Assembly (NCBI GenBank): GCA_965153455.1
Contig: OZ234501.1
Span: 10,230,001-10,294,000, forward strand
Length of the DNA: 64,000 nt
Direction: 5' to 3'
Origin: Sphagnum compactum
Lineage: Eukaryota; Bryophyta; Sphagnopsida; Sphagnales
The position numbers were made by a program, and so were the translations under genes. This document shows, piece after piece, positions 11,191 to 21,697 of the stretch (positions are counted from its first letter, which is position 1; each line of letters opens with the position of its first letter). The notes under the pieces are model-generated. The model was not told the origin of the DNA, ran no database searches, and was given only the letters and a program-made list of their open reading frames with translations.

Positions 11191-14100
11191 TTTCCATCCC
11201 AAGAAGCCTTTCATTTACTCCACCAAAAAAATTCAAAATAAAAAAATAAAATAAAATGTTCTTTTGCTATTTTTAATCATCAGATTTATACACTTACTTC
11301 AAGTAGGTAGCCAAAATTATGGAATGTATTTTTAAAAAATATTTCATTTATAGCCAAATTTGGATAAATGTTCCTTTAGCTCGATTGCCACTTTGGCTAT
11401 ATTAAAACATTGACCCCAAAAAAAACATTGATCCCAAGATGCTCAATCCAAATCTACAAAAACCTTTGCTTGTAAATTTGGCTATCTAATGTATAGATTG
11501 CCTCTTCGTGCATGTGCCAAATAAATGAAAGTTATAGACAAAATAGTTCATAATGACAACACCAATTGCAAAGTCATATTGGTTATACAATTATCATCAT
11601 TTGAACAATTATATATACTTATACTCAACAAAAATCGCATTGTCCAAATTGTTATAGCATACAATAAAGTTAGCTTTCAAGTCATTAGTAAAACCTTGGG
11701 TTTAGCCAAAATTGATGATGATAGTGAAAACCACCAACATTATCGTGATGACATAAAGACTAGAGGAACTCAAGTTTCATCTCAAACTCAAGGTCACTTG
11801 AGTTTCTTGCTACATGGTGTGTTTTGCAAAGAAGTGGTAGTTGTGCTTTGGATTTGTTTCGATTCAAAGGAGCTTTAGCCTCCACCAAGTCAAATATTTG
11901 ATTGGTGTGTTTGTGTGTTGTGATTTGCAACAACATGAGTTGTTTCCAAGCTAGAAATTTGTTGGTGGCGTTGACAATGTGTTGGGTGTGAAATTTGTAG
12001 GAGTGAGAGCCACCTCAAGTTGAAAATTCGTTGGTGCCTCCAATTCGAAAATGTGTTGTGTGTGTTGTATATGAACGGGAGTGGGAGTCTTCAAGCTAGA
12101 AATGAGTTGTGTGCAAAATGTGTTGTTGGAAATGTTGCAAAATGAGTTGTGTGCAAAATGTGTTGGTGTATGTGTGTGTTGCAATTTGCAAGAGCCACCT
12201 CCACCTAGGAACTTGTTAATGCCTTTTAGTTCAACATCCTTGACTTTGCAATTTGGAGAAGTGATTATCTTCTTGTGGTTTTTGGAGAAGAGAAAGGAGG
12301 TCCTCATCATGTGTCCAATAAATCAACTATCTTCTTGCGATTTGATCTGAAGGCTTTCTTCATTTGTTCAATTAAGCAACTATTCTTTTATGATTTGAAA
12401 AAACGATAAGACGATTTTTGCGTGTGTCCAATAAATCAACTATCTTCTTGCGATTTGAGCACAAGGCTTTCTTCATTTGTTCAATTAAGTGACTATTCTT
12501 TTGTGATTTGAGAAAGCAATAAGAGGCTTTATGTGTGTGTTCAATTTGGTCTTTTGTTGAGTGAAGATTGTAAGAGAAAGAAGGTTGGTTGCAAGAGAAA
12601 AGACTTACCATCTTATGTTGAATTTGAATAAACATGACTTAAGGAGAGTTCAAAACTAAGCACGAGATAACAATGGTAAACTCAATATCAAGCCCATATG
12701 CATGTGACTTTACACATAACGTTAATATGTAACATCCTCACCAAAGTTTAGATCAAATTCAAGGAGACTCTACATGAGATCTATGAATTCCTTTTTTCAC
12801 TTGTCTTAACAAATTTGTTTCAATGTCACTAAAATCTTAACGATTTTGCATTTTAAAATCCTTCACAATCGAAATGTCAATCATTGAGCCAATGCTTAAC
12901 CACCCAAACAAGTTCATTCAATTTTTTTAATCTAATTGACAACTATGAAGACTTATGAAAATGTCTACAATATAAAAAAAAAGAAAAAAGGTTGTTTTGC
13001 ATTATTATGACTTCTTATAATACCTAAAATTTGTCATACTAAATAATAAACTACAATAAGAAACTAACTTGCATTGGGTATTCCATTATTGCAATTAACG
13101 ATTAGATGTTTCAAGCCCTAATTGAAGATTATGAAATCTCGACAGTTCTCGTTTGGCCTAAAATATGAACTTCATTAACTTTAATTCTAAGCAACGATTT
13201 TTATCGTTTTTAATTTTGTGAAGTGGCGGCACGTTGCAAGTGATGAGCATCGCAAGCCTTGTTCTTACTTAGGAACTTTTTATTTGCAACCAAAGTGGCA
13301 ATCATCCATTAGGAGATGTAATAAAAGTGATGATCATCCATCCTTGGGAAGATTTACCCCAATTTGTTTACAAATCATATATGAAATAAGAACATTTGAA
13401 TATCGTTTTATATTTTTTGTAAACACATTGAATACTACATATACTTATATGGTCATTTAAAAAGAAAATCCCTTCACTTTTATTTACTGAAAACTTTCAA
13501 AATCACTTCATTTTCAATTTTTAATTTCTAATTTCGATTTTTGATGAAATTTTGCCAATAAAAAAGGTTATTCATAATATAGAATTAACATTTAACAAGA
13601 GGGAGAGCCAAATATATGGCACAAATTTTTCGAATCCGACGGTTCTCTATAAATTCAAATAACCACACCGCATCGTACCACACAACCACTCACAAATTCC
13701 TGTTCCTTTGAAACTCGACAAATTAATCAAACCTCTTTTTGACAAACACATTGTTAACGAGGTGTGGGTGGGTCGAATTTCGTCATTTTAACTAGATACG
13801 GCCAAGCCTCGTGACACATACTTGGGTCGGGAAACAAACAAACGAACATGGCCGGTTCTTGTTGTTAGTAGTAGTAGAAATAAATTGTCGTGGTAGTAGT
13901 ACTCAAAACTCGTACCAAAACACAAAAAAATTTAAGTTGTATAAGGAGCCAAAGGGAGTTGTAGCCATAAGCAACAACAAACAAAACACCGTCGTCCGGG
14001 GGACGCATATCGGATGCTCATCGGATCTTGGAAATCAAATCCGACTTCTAGCGGTTATGTTGTTTCCCTTCTTCTTCGTCTTCTTATACGGCATGTTTCC

Positions 14101-15100
14101 GAAAATGTCGGCACACTTCCATTCACATTTGGGCGTACTAAAACAAGCGACTCCTTGTCGCCACTTAATGAATGAACGAATGAATGAATTTCACACATTT
14201 CATTCACATTTTGGGCTTTTTTTTGTCGCACAAAGTGATGAGACTCATCATCTCGGCACATTTTCATTCACATTTGGGTCGACTCAAACCCCAAGCGACT
14301 CTTTTTGGAATGACTTTTTTTGCCAAGTCTTATTGGTACATGCAAACCAATGGAACCCAAAAAAAAAAATTGGTTACATTTCCGTCCCAATGAGACCAAA
14401 AAAATTGTTACATTCCGTCCAAAATGAAACCAAAACTTTGTAAATTTTTTTTACCTTAAGTAGATAACAACAATGAGCAAGCAAAAAAAAAGAAAGAAAG
14501 AAGAGTGTACGTATTGAATTTAAGACACCAATTTAGGTGGTACTTTCGCTTTTGGTTCCCACCCGGAAACATGGGTCCAAAATATGTTCCGAACTCATCC
14601 TCAAAGGTTTCTTTCTTCTCACAAAACCTCATGCTCGTCATCAAAATCGATAACCCAAAAAAAAAAACAAAACAAAACAAAAAGAGTGCATGTGACGGGC
14701 AATTTTTCTTGGGGGGGAGAGGGGGGCCCCAAGAGAGGTATGGTGCCATACCTTAAGGGCCCCATTGAAAAGCAAAAAGAAGTCAAGAATTATTAAATTC
14801 TCTTTTTGGGATCCAATATGATTTTCTTATTATTTAGTAAATATTTCTATAAAAAATAAAAAACCAATAGTAAAATCGTAATAAAATAATTTACCCTTCA
14901 CAAATGAACCAAAAAATAATAATAATAAATTAATACATACATATAGATACATATATATATATATATATAAAAGAATTTTTGGGGAATTTTTGTTCTTTTA
15001 GATAGTGTAAATTCGACTAATTTTGCTGAATTTTTGGAAAAATTCGCCCCAATACCCAAAACAATTGAAAGCAAGAACCCCACCCCCCCCCCCCTTTGTT
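11191..15100. other. AT-rich intergenic DNA with small duplications
   Basis: No gene is supported. A direct tandem duplication of 113 bp lies at 12311-12536, preceded by GTGTTG-rich sequence (11900-12190). At 14100-14290 the phrase CATTCACATTTGGG recurs three times with partly repeated surroundings. A C run of 13 lies near 15083-15095. The longest open frame (13811-14443, +, 210 codons) is this repeat translated. Confidence 0.6.
12311..12536. repeat. Tandem duplication, 113-bp unit, 2 copies
   Basis: The words GTGTCCAATAAATCAACTA at 12311 and 12424 start two nearly identical halves that share CTTTCTTCATTTGTTCAATT and ACTATTCTTTTGTGATTTGA-like segments in the same order. Divergence between the halves is low, which suggests a recent local event. 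Confidence 0.85.
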
Positions 15101-15792
15101 ATTTTATGGCTAGTTAATTATTAACTGGGTTTATTACCCTACTCCTGTCAAGTAACTCAGCAGTTTATAAAGTTCCAGTTAAGTTTAACTAACCGAATAC
15201 AGTCAGTCAGACATCCACAGTAGAGCATTTCAATTTACTAATTGCTGTTAAATTAACAGTAAGCTTAAGTTATATATATATATATACTTGTTTGCTGTTA
15301 ATTTAGCAGCGACACAGTTAAGTTAAATTAACTGCGTTTTCTTGCAGTTCAATTAATTGTCCTTCCCTTTGCCTTTCTTCTTCTTCTTTGCTTCTCTCTC
15401 TCTCTCTCGCTCTGTGTGGCGCTCGCGCTGTTCTAGTCCTGTTCTCGTCTTCTCGATTGAATTTCTCAAGAAAGAGATGAAGAGAAGGTGATGTAAAATC
15501 ACTTTTGTTGTTTTTGTCTCCAGATTTCTGTTTTTGAGTTTCAAGAAATTCCAAATTTGGAGCTGTTTGGAGCCTCCTTTTGCGCTTTCCTTGCTCGGGT
15601 TTGGTTTTTGCTGCAGCAGAAAGACTTGCTAGCTTTTTTGTTTGTGCAGTAGTGAGTTGTGAAAAGAGGATTTTTCTGAAGCAGCAGTAGTATCAGTAGT
15701 AGTGCCTGAATCATCATCGACGACGACGACGGCGGCAGCAGCAGCAGCAGTCACCAATTGGTTCGAGAGGAGAGGAGATATTGTCCTAGAAC
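15101..15792 (+). promoter_or_regulatory. Upstream region of the bHLH gene, MYB-core cluster
   Basis: Between 15120 and 15350 the sequence repeats TAACTG/CAGTTA/TGTTAA words: TTAACTGG near 15132, CCAGTTAAG near 15176, a CTGTTAA-A-TTAACAG hairpin near 15246-15260, GCTGTTAATTTAGCAG near 15293 and CAGTTAAGTTAAATTAACTG near 15315-15334. These match the plant MYB consensus CNGTTR. A (TA)n stretch lies near 15270-15284. Further down, pyrimidine runs (CT)n near 15391-15410 and a GAC/GGC/CAG triplet run near 15717-15750 look like 5' leader sequence. The transcription start is not visible. Confidence 0.4.
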
Positions 15793-18700
15793 ATGCCTTC
15801 GCACCGCCGTGAATACGGTGCCGGCACTGCATTGCAGTTGCACACGCTTTTGCCATTCGCTGTTGCAACCAAAACGAGTCCTTCTTGCTCGCGGCTAGCA
15901 CGTCGATCTGCTGCTGCTGCTGCTTCTGTTGCTGTAGCTCCTCCTCCTCTTCCTCCGCACCAGAGAACAACAATGGCGCTCTTGTATCCGCAGCAGCAGC
16001 AGCAGATCAGTAACTGCCATGATATAATAAGTGCCAGTATGGAATCCGCTTGTTTCCAAGTCTCGCAATATGCAACACATCACAGCAGCCTGCAACAAGG
16101 AACACATGATCAGAACCTCCTGCAACAACAAGATCGACATCATGAGCAGACACAACAATCTTCTGCACGCGGCGGCAGCGGCATCGGCGCGTATGCTGCT
16201 GCAGATCGCAATTGCCGCCTCTCCTCTGCTGCTTCTGGTGCTGGTTTGGATCTGTTGCAGCATGTCGAACCGCAGCAGCAGCAGCAGCGCCTAGCATCAT
16301 CATCGTCAGAGAGTAGTCGATCACGAAATCTTTCGGGCGTAGTGATGGCGGGAGCGTCGACGACGACGGAACAAATGGATATGGATATGGATGCTCTAGA
16401 CATGAGCTTGCAGCTGCAGCTTGGTGACTTCCAGGAATGGTGGCCGCCTATTGCAGCTTCAGAAGAAGTTGTCAGCAGCAACAACAACAATCATCATCAG
16501 CATGCGCTTCCTCTCATCAGCAGCAACAACAGCAACATCATTCCGCAACAGCAGCAGCAGCATCAGCGTAAGTGTATCTCTCTATCTAGTCTCTTCTCGA
16601 TTGTCATCGCAATATCATCGAGACGCCAAAGTCTTCTTCTCAGGAAATCCGAGAATGCTGATTGCATCCTCGACTCTCCTCCTGCACAGAGTGCTGCGAG
16701 CAGAAGTCGTCTCCAATGTAGATCGGTAGATTGTCGAGGTTCCTGAACCTCCATTGCTTCTGTCTTGTGTGTTGTTGCTGTTCGACGACATCTCGCAAGT
16801 CTTGCAAAGACAGAAATCTCTCTCGAAAGTCTTGTGCAACACACGGAAATCTCGATTTCGCAAGTCTCGTGCAAACACCGAAATCTCTCTCGCAAGTCTT
16901 GTGCAAACAAACACAGAAATCTCTCTCGCAAGTCTCGTGCAAACAAACACAGAAATCTCTCGCGCAAGTCTCGTGCGAACAAACACAGAAATCTCGCTCT
17001 CAAGTGTTGTGCAAACACAGAAATCTCGATCTCGCAAGTCTTGTGCAAACAAACACATCTCTTTCGCGAGTCTCGTGCAAACTCAGCAGCAATTGTGATG
17101 TGAAGTGTCGGTCCTCGGCAGGAAGGGAAGCAAAGGAATCCTTTCTCTTCTTCTTCTTCAAGGACATGCGCTGCTTGTTGAGGTTGTTGTTGTTGTTGTT
17201 TTCACGATTGATTTTCCGTGTTTGATTTGGTGTGTGTGCGGGGCTCTTGTCGATCGATGTTTGTTTGTTTGACAATGCACAGGGGAGAGGGAGGAACGGG
17301 AGAAGACACAAAACAACAACAGCAGCGCTGTTTTCGTCGCCGCAGCAGCAGAGGCGATCAACAAGGAGCAGCAGCAAGAGGAGACGAGCTTCGATTTGGA
17401 GTCCTGGTGCGCCGCTCGTTCCAGTATTGCCGGCGTTCAGAACTTGCTCAACATCGACGACAACAACAACGACAACAGCAATGCTCTGCCAAAAGCCACT
17501 TGCAACAACAAAAGATCTCATGTGTTATCGTCGTCGTCGAGAGATCAAAGCTGCGGTGGCCACAATATCGCAGCAGCAGGAGCAACAATGGTAGAGCCGA
17601 TGACGCCGACGGTCGAGAGAGGAGGCAGCAGGGGGGGATCTCATCAGCAACACAAAGGAGCTGGGGGGCGCATCATCAGCCCTTGTGCTGCTGTCATGTA
17701 TCCTCGTGAAGGCGAGAAAGCAGCAAATCTCACGCCTCCCGTTGTTGCTGCTGCTACTGCTGTTCACCAAAAGAAGCATTGGGGAGGTTCTTCTTCTGGG
17801 TGTGTGAAGCGAGCCGTGTCTCAGCGAGAGAGCCATATCTGGTCCGAAAGACAACGTCGCAAGGGCATGAATCATCTCTTCTCCACTCTGCGTTCCCTCC
17901 TCCCTCAACCTTCTTCCAAGGTGAGAAAGCTCCAGGATTGGGTCTCGTCCCCTGTCGAGGATCGGGTATTGGGCATCGTCTCTTGTCGATGAGAAGATTG
18001 GGGATTGGATTCTTCTTCCTTGTACAAAACTTGGGGAGCGTTTGATCATCAGGATTTCTTCAGCAGCAATTCTTTGGGATGCATGTATGTCAAGAAGATC
18101 TTGGGAAAGCAGCAAGATTTTTTTTGCAGCAAAAAGAGCAGACGCTTTTATGAGCTTTGATGATTGGGAGTCTGATTCTCTTTTTTGTGTGTGTCTTTTT
18201 GGCTTTTTTTTTGTTTGTGTGTGTGTGGATGCTGCTGCTGCTGCTGACTGCTGCAGACGGACAAGTCAACAGTTGTGGCAGAGATCATCAAGTACATACA
18301 ATCTCTGCAACTGAAGCTTGACATTCTTACCAAGAAGCGGCAGCAGGTGTTGGAAGCCAGAGCTCTCTCACAGACTGTTGTACCGACTGTGAGCCTTCAC
18401 CACCCCATGGAACCTCCCAAGACTTCTCCAGCTGCTGCTGCTGCTGTTGTTACACCTGAGAATCTCGCCATCTCTCTGCTTGATCACCAGGGGAATGCTC
18501 ACCATGGAAACCATGAATCCAGTATGCTGTATGTGCAGCAACAGCAACAGCAGCAAGCAGATCTTGCAGCTATGAATGCAAATCTAAACCACCCACTGCA
18601 GCAGCAGGAGATCATACAGCAAACTGACTCCTGTTTGCAATCATTTCTGGGAGCAAATGTGGGGCTTCATATCTGTGGCAGCAATGCCTTCATCACAATC

Positions 18701-19362
18701 AGCAGCCCGCGAGGACAGAGAGGGATCTTCCACAGAATTTTGGTAACAGTGCAAAACCAACACCTCGATGTCATCAATGCTTTCATCTCCACCAGCAAAG
18801 CCTCCATATTCCACTGCTTGCATTGCCAGGTACCCCATTGCCAAAAACTCCACTCTCAACAAATATATGTCTCCTCAAACACACTCCACATGTCTGAACC
18901 AGCAATTAGTGTTTCCAGAGCATGCATTGCTCTGTTTCTGGAGAATGCCATTGCTGGTTCAGAGCAGCAATGGCATGCTCCAGAAACACCATTGCATTCT
19001 AATATTATTATGTTAATCCCTTGCTGCACATCTCCTCCCCAAACATTCCTTCCAAAATGATGTTGTGCACAAAACTTCTTGAATGGTGATATGGTTGTTT
19101 AGAGAAGAAACCCATCATGATGCTGCAACAGCAGCAACAAGAAGCTCAAGACAAGAGCTTGAGGATCATCAGCATGGAGATGAATTACAAATGTGTTTTT
19201 GTGCATGGGGTACCATCTTTCTTGCTACTATGGGAGTTATTACTAATGAGATTTTCTTCATTCTTCTACTTGTTGCAGGCTTTACAGGGTTCAGACCTTT
19301 CCAAGGAGGAATTGCATACTGCACTGCAGATGGTGATCACAAACTACGGACAATCAATTTGA
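15793..19362 (+). CDS. ZOU-like: ZHOUPI/bHLH95-type bHLH factor with ACT-like domain
   Basis: This predicted nuclear DNA-binding dimer has exons 15793-16567, 17283-17920, 18257-18829 and 19279-19362. All introns are GT-AG and the frames join, giving about 689 residues. The bHLH (about 443-493) is split by intron 2 right after LLPQPSSK. Its basic part, HIWSERQRR, has the H-E-R triad (H443, E447, R451) of G-box binders. Loop and helix 2 read TDKSTVVAEIIKYIQSLQ. Residues 603-680 (ANVGLHICGSNAFITIS...) match the ACT-like tail of the ZHOUPI family, which in Arabidopsis acts with ICE1/SCRM in endosperm breakdown and embryo cuticle formation. The N-terminal 400 residues are rich in Q, N, S and A and encoded by CAG-type runs. 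Start: 15793 is the first in-frame ATG, but 15973 (ACAACAATGG) has the better context, giving 629 residues. The last acceptor is NAGNAG-like, so the protein may vary by 3 residues. Family assignment is firm; orthology is inferred. Confidence 0.85.
16780..17095. repeat. Intronic minisatellite, 36-bp unit, ~9 copies
   Basis: Inside intron 1 of the bHLH gene, about nine copies of a 36-bp unit (CGCAAGTCTCGTGCAAACAA followed by ACACAGAAATCTCTCT) lie head to tail, with some units shortened to 28-32 bp. The unit length is a multiple of three and it lacks stop triplets, so all six frames run open for 100 or more codons. None of these is a gene. Confidence 0.9.
18933..18988. repeat. Intronic hairpin, 23-bp arms
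   Basis: In the last intron of the bHLH gene, 18933-18955 and 18966-18988 are reverse complements with one mismatch and a 10-base loop. A second, overlapping inverted pair (TGAACCAGCAAT near 18896, ATTGCTGGTTCA near 18950) nests with it. It may be a foldback element or a small-RNA precursor. Confidence 0.8.
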
Positions 19363-19520
19363 GTTCATGAAGCAGAAGAAGGAGAAGAAGAAGAAGAAGA
19401 AAAAGGTGATCACAATGTGCAGACAACCAATTTGAGCTCAAAAAGAAGAAGAAAAAGTTCAAAAGAAGATGGTGATCACAAACTATGGACAAGCAATTTG
19501 AGCTCACAAAGAAGAAGAAG
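19329..19520 (+). repeat. Tandem copies of the bHLH stop-codon region
   Basis: The end of the bHLH coding sequence (GATGGTGATCACAAACTACG, continuing to CAATCAATTTGAGTTCA) is repeated twice downstream, at about 19405 and 19468. Each copy is followed by a (GAA)n-rich spacer. Copies keep GGTGATCACAA and CAATTTGAGCTCA. The CDS end and 3' region are therefore built from one ~65-75 bp repeat unit. Confidence 0.8.
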
Positions 19521-19824
19521 AAGAACAACAACAACAACAATCATAGAGACTGTAGAATTTTTGTTCAATGATTTTGTTCAGCAATTTTTCAGGTTTTCTC
19601 TGGAAGGAGGAGAAGGTGGAGGAAAGTTGCTGGCAAATTTGGAACAGAGTGTGCAGCAGCTTTGTCACAACAACCCACCACCACCTTGTGGAAACAAAAA
19701 TCAGTCTTCACAATGTGGTTTTGAGTTTTTTTGGCGAGACCCGCAATTTCAACAAAATTCACAACCAATTGCAACAAATTCCAAACAACAAGATGCAAGC
19801 GGATCAAGTAATGTTTCTAGAACT

Positions 19825-19867
<43 letters not shown>

Positions 19868-21186
19868 TGTGTGTGTGTGTGTTTAATATCTATGCAGATT
19901 TGTAGAGCTTCTCCTTTCCTAAACCCTAAACCCATACATTTACACTTTCCTTTGTTCAATTTCCAACTTTCCTAAACTGAATATATTTGTGTACATGTTA
20001 GAAGGGCTGGGCTCCTCAAGCTTTCAACACCTTTTACTAGTAGCTCAACAAATTATCAAGAGTGTTTCCCCCCCCCCTTTTTTTTTGGCCCTTTTTGTTT
20101 TCCCCCTCCCCAAATTTGCAAACTTCTTTTTTTCGTTGAATAAAAAAAAACTAAATGAAACATCTTTTACTTGCATTGAGCATTGAGAGTGTTAAATTAT
20201 TAGATAGTGTTGGGGGTTATTTCATCTCTTGTTTTTTTTTTTTTTTTTTTTTTTGGGGTTTGTTTTTCCTGCCTCCCTTACCCAAACCCAATTGCACAAC
20301 TTTTTCCACAGAGTAAAAGTAGTGAAATACCACCTGCATTTAGATTTGTTAAATTATTATTATTAGTGTATATTGAAATCATTTTTCTTCTTCCTTCCCC
20401 ATTTTGTTTGTTTTTGTTTTGTTTTGCAATTGCAAACTTCTTTTCTCATTTTGCAAACCCAAATAAATTGAATGAAATGGGGGTCCATTTAGAGTCATTT
20501 TGAAACTAAACTTTTTTTTTTGTAAATTAGAGTCATTTGAAGTCACTTTGTGTGGATGGAACACAAGTTCATATTCAAAGTCCGTGTATGTCATTCATTT
20601 AGTGAAAGTGAAAGTTGTTGCGATTGAACATTTTTGTACATAGTCATCATTAGCCAAAAATACCAATTATTCATTTAAATTGAAGAATTTGGTATTCTTG
20701 TCATTCATATATAAATATATACTCACAATCTCCACCACAAGAAAAAGTTGGAATTTTGGGGGAAAAAAGAAAACATAAAAGGGAGATGATGTGAAGATAT
20801 GGATATGAAGTGAAAGTGTTCAAACTTGCTCCATCGATGCTGATGGGAAAGGATAATTGGTGCAAACACAATGATGCAAAAGAAAAAAAACCATCTTTGC
20901 ATGAAATGTCATAAAATTTGCACCAATTTTACCTTCAATGAATGTATTCAGTATGCTTTAAAAGCACCGTCGCATTCTTCCCTTTGTATATTTTGATCCC
21001 CTAGCGAGCTGAAGAAATTTCGTTTGTTCATGTCTCAATGATGTCACAAGAACAATAACTTACACGATCCAGAAGGTACTCTTCAACATATATATATATA
21101 GAGAGAGAGAGATATAAGATCATTTCCACGTTCAGATTTGTGGCCATTTGGGTCGAGATGATTCTACTACCGCTTGATTGTTACAA
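19521..21186. other. 3' flank between convergent bHLH and PIP5K genes
   Basis: No coding exon is recognised. It contains a compound (GA)n(GT)n microsatellite near 19827-19881, a telomere-type word near 19919, and long T, C and A runs near 20070-20260. Both gene ends point into this interval, so 3' UTRs and poly(A) sites of both should lie here, but none can be placed with confidence. Confidence 0.5.
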
Positions 21187-21360
21187 TCACCAGCAGCAAC
21201 AAGTCTTTCATCACACACTAGAAGCTCCAATCACCAGCAGCAACAAAGTCTTACATCACACACTAGAAGCTCCAATTACCAGCAGCAACAAAGTCTTACA
21301 TCACACACTAGAAGCTCCAATTACCAGCAACAAAGTCTTCATCATACACAGGAAGCTCGG
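21187..21360. repeat. Minisatellite, 45-bp unit, 4 copies
   Basis: Copies start at about 21187, 21231, 21276 and 21321 with the phrase TCACCAGCAGCAACAA or TTACCAGCAGCAACAA, followed by GTCTTACATCACACACTAG and AAGCTCCAA. The last copy is diverged. As 45 bp is 15 codons, the plus strand shows a repeated peptide frame, which I take as a by-product. Confidence 0.9.
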
Positions 21361-21697
21361 AGGAAGCTCCATTTCACGTACTTTATCTTTCTACATCTGT
21401 AAAGCACATCAGCTATGAACCTTTAAAGCATTGTGAAAAACTTCAGAGTGATTTCCTATCCTGTTAGTGTTATTATGAACGTGCAGCTTGCCCCAGCTGC
21501 ATCTGCATCCTCTACTAGCCTTAAAAAGAACCTTGTAGGCCTACAGAGTTATCAGCAATCCCAAGCCAGTCGTCTCTCTCCTTCATTCATACTGGAACTA
21601 CTACTACACAGCTTTTTTTACACACTTGAAATGTTGATGTAGCAACCTTAGAAAAACTTGAGGTTAAAGGAAAAGATGAGGTAAGGAAGGATTTTGT

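Noticed and set aside
11525-11878. 117-codon plus-strand frame
   Set aside because: AT-rich, no motif, no neighbouring exons; below what can be supported.
13811-14443. 210-codon plus-strand frame
   Set aside because: It covers a thrice-repeated CATTCACATTTGGG phrase and homopolymers, with no domain and no splice-linked exons.
16780-17095. CRISPR-like array
   Set aside because: The 36-bp units abut each other with no unique spacers, and the sequence is a plant intron.
16563-17225. Several overlapping open frames of 100-164 codons on both strands
   Set aside because: They are produced by the stop-free 36-bp intronic repeat; the surrounding exons and splice sites place this inside intron 1 of the bHLH gene.
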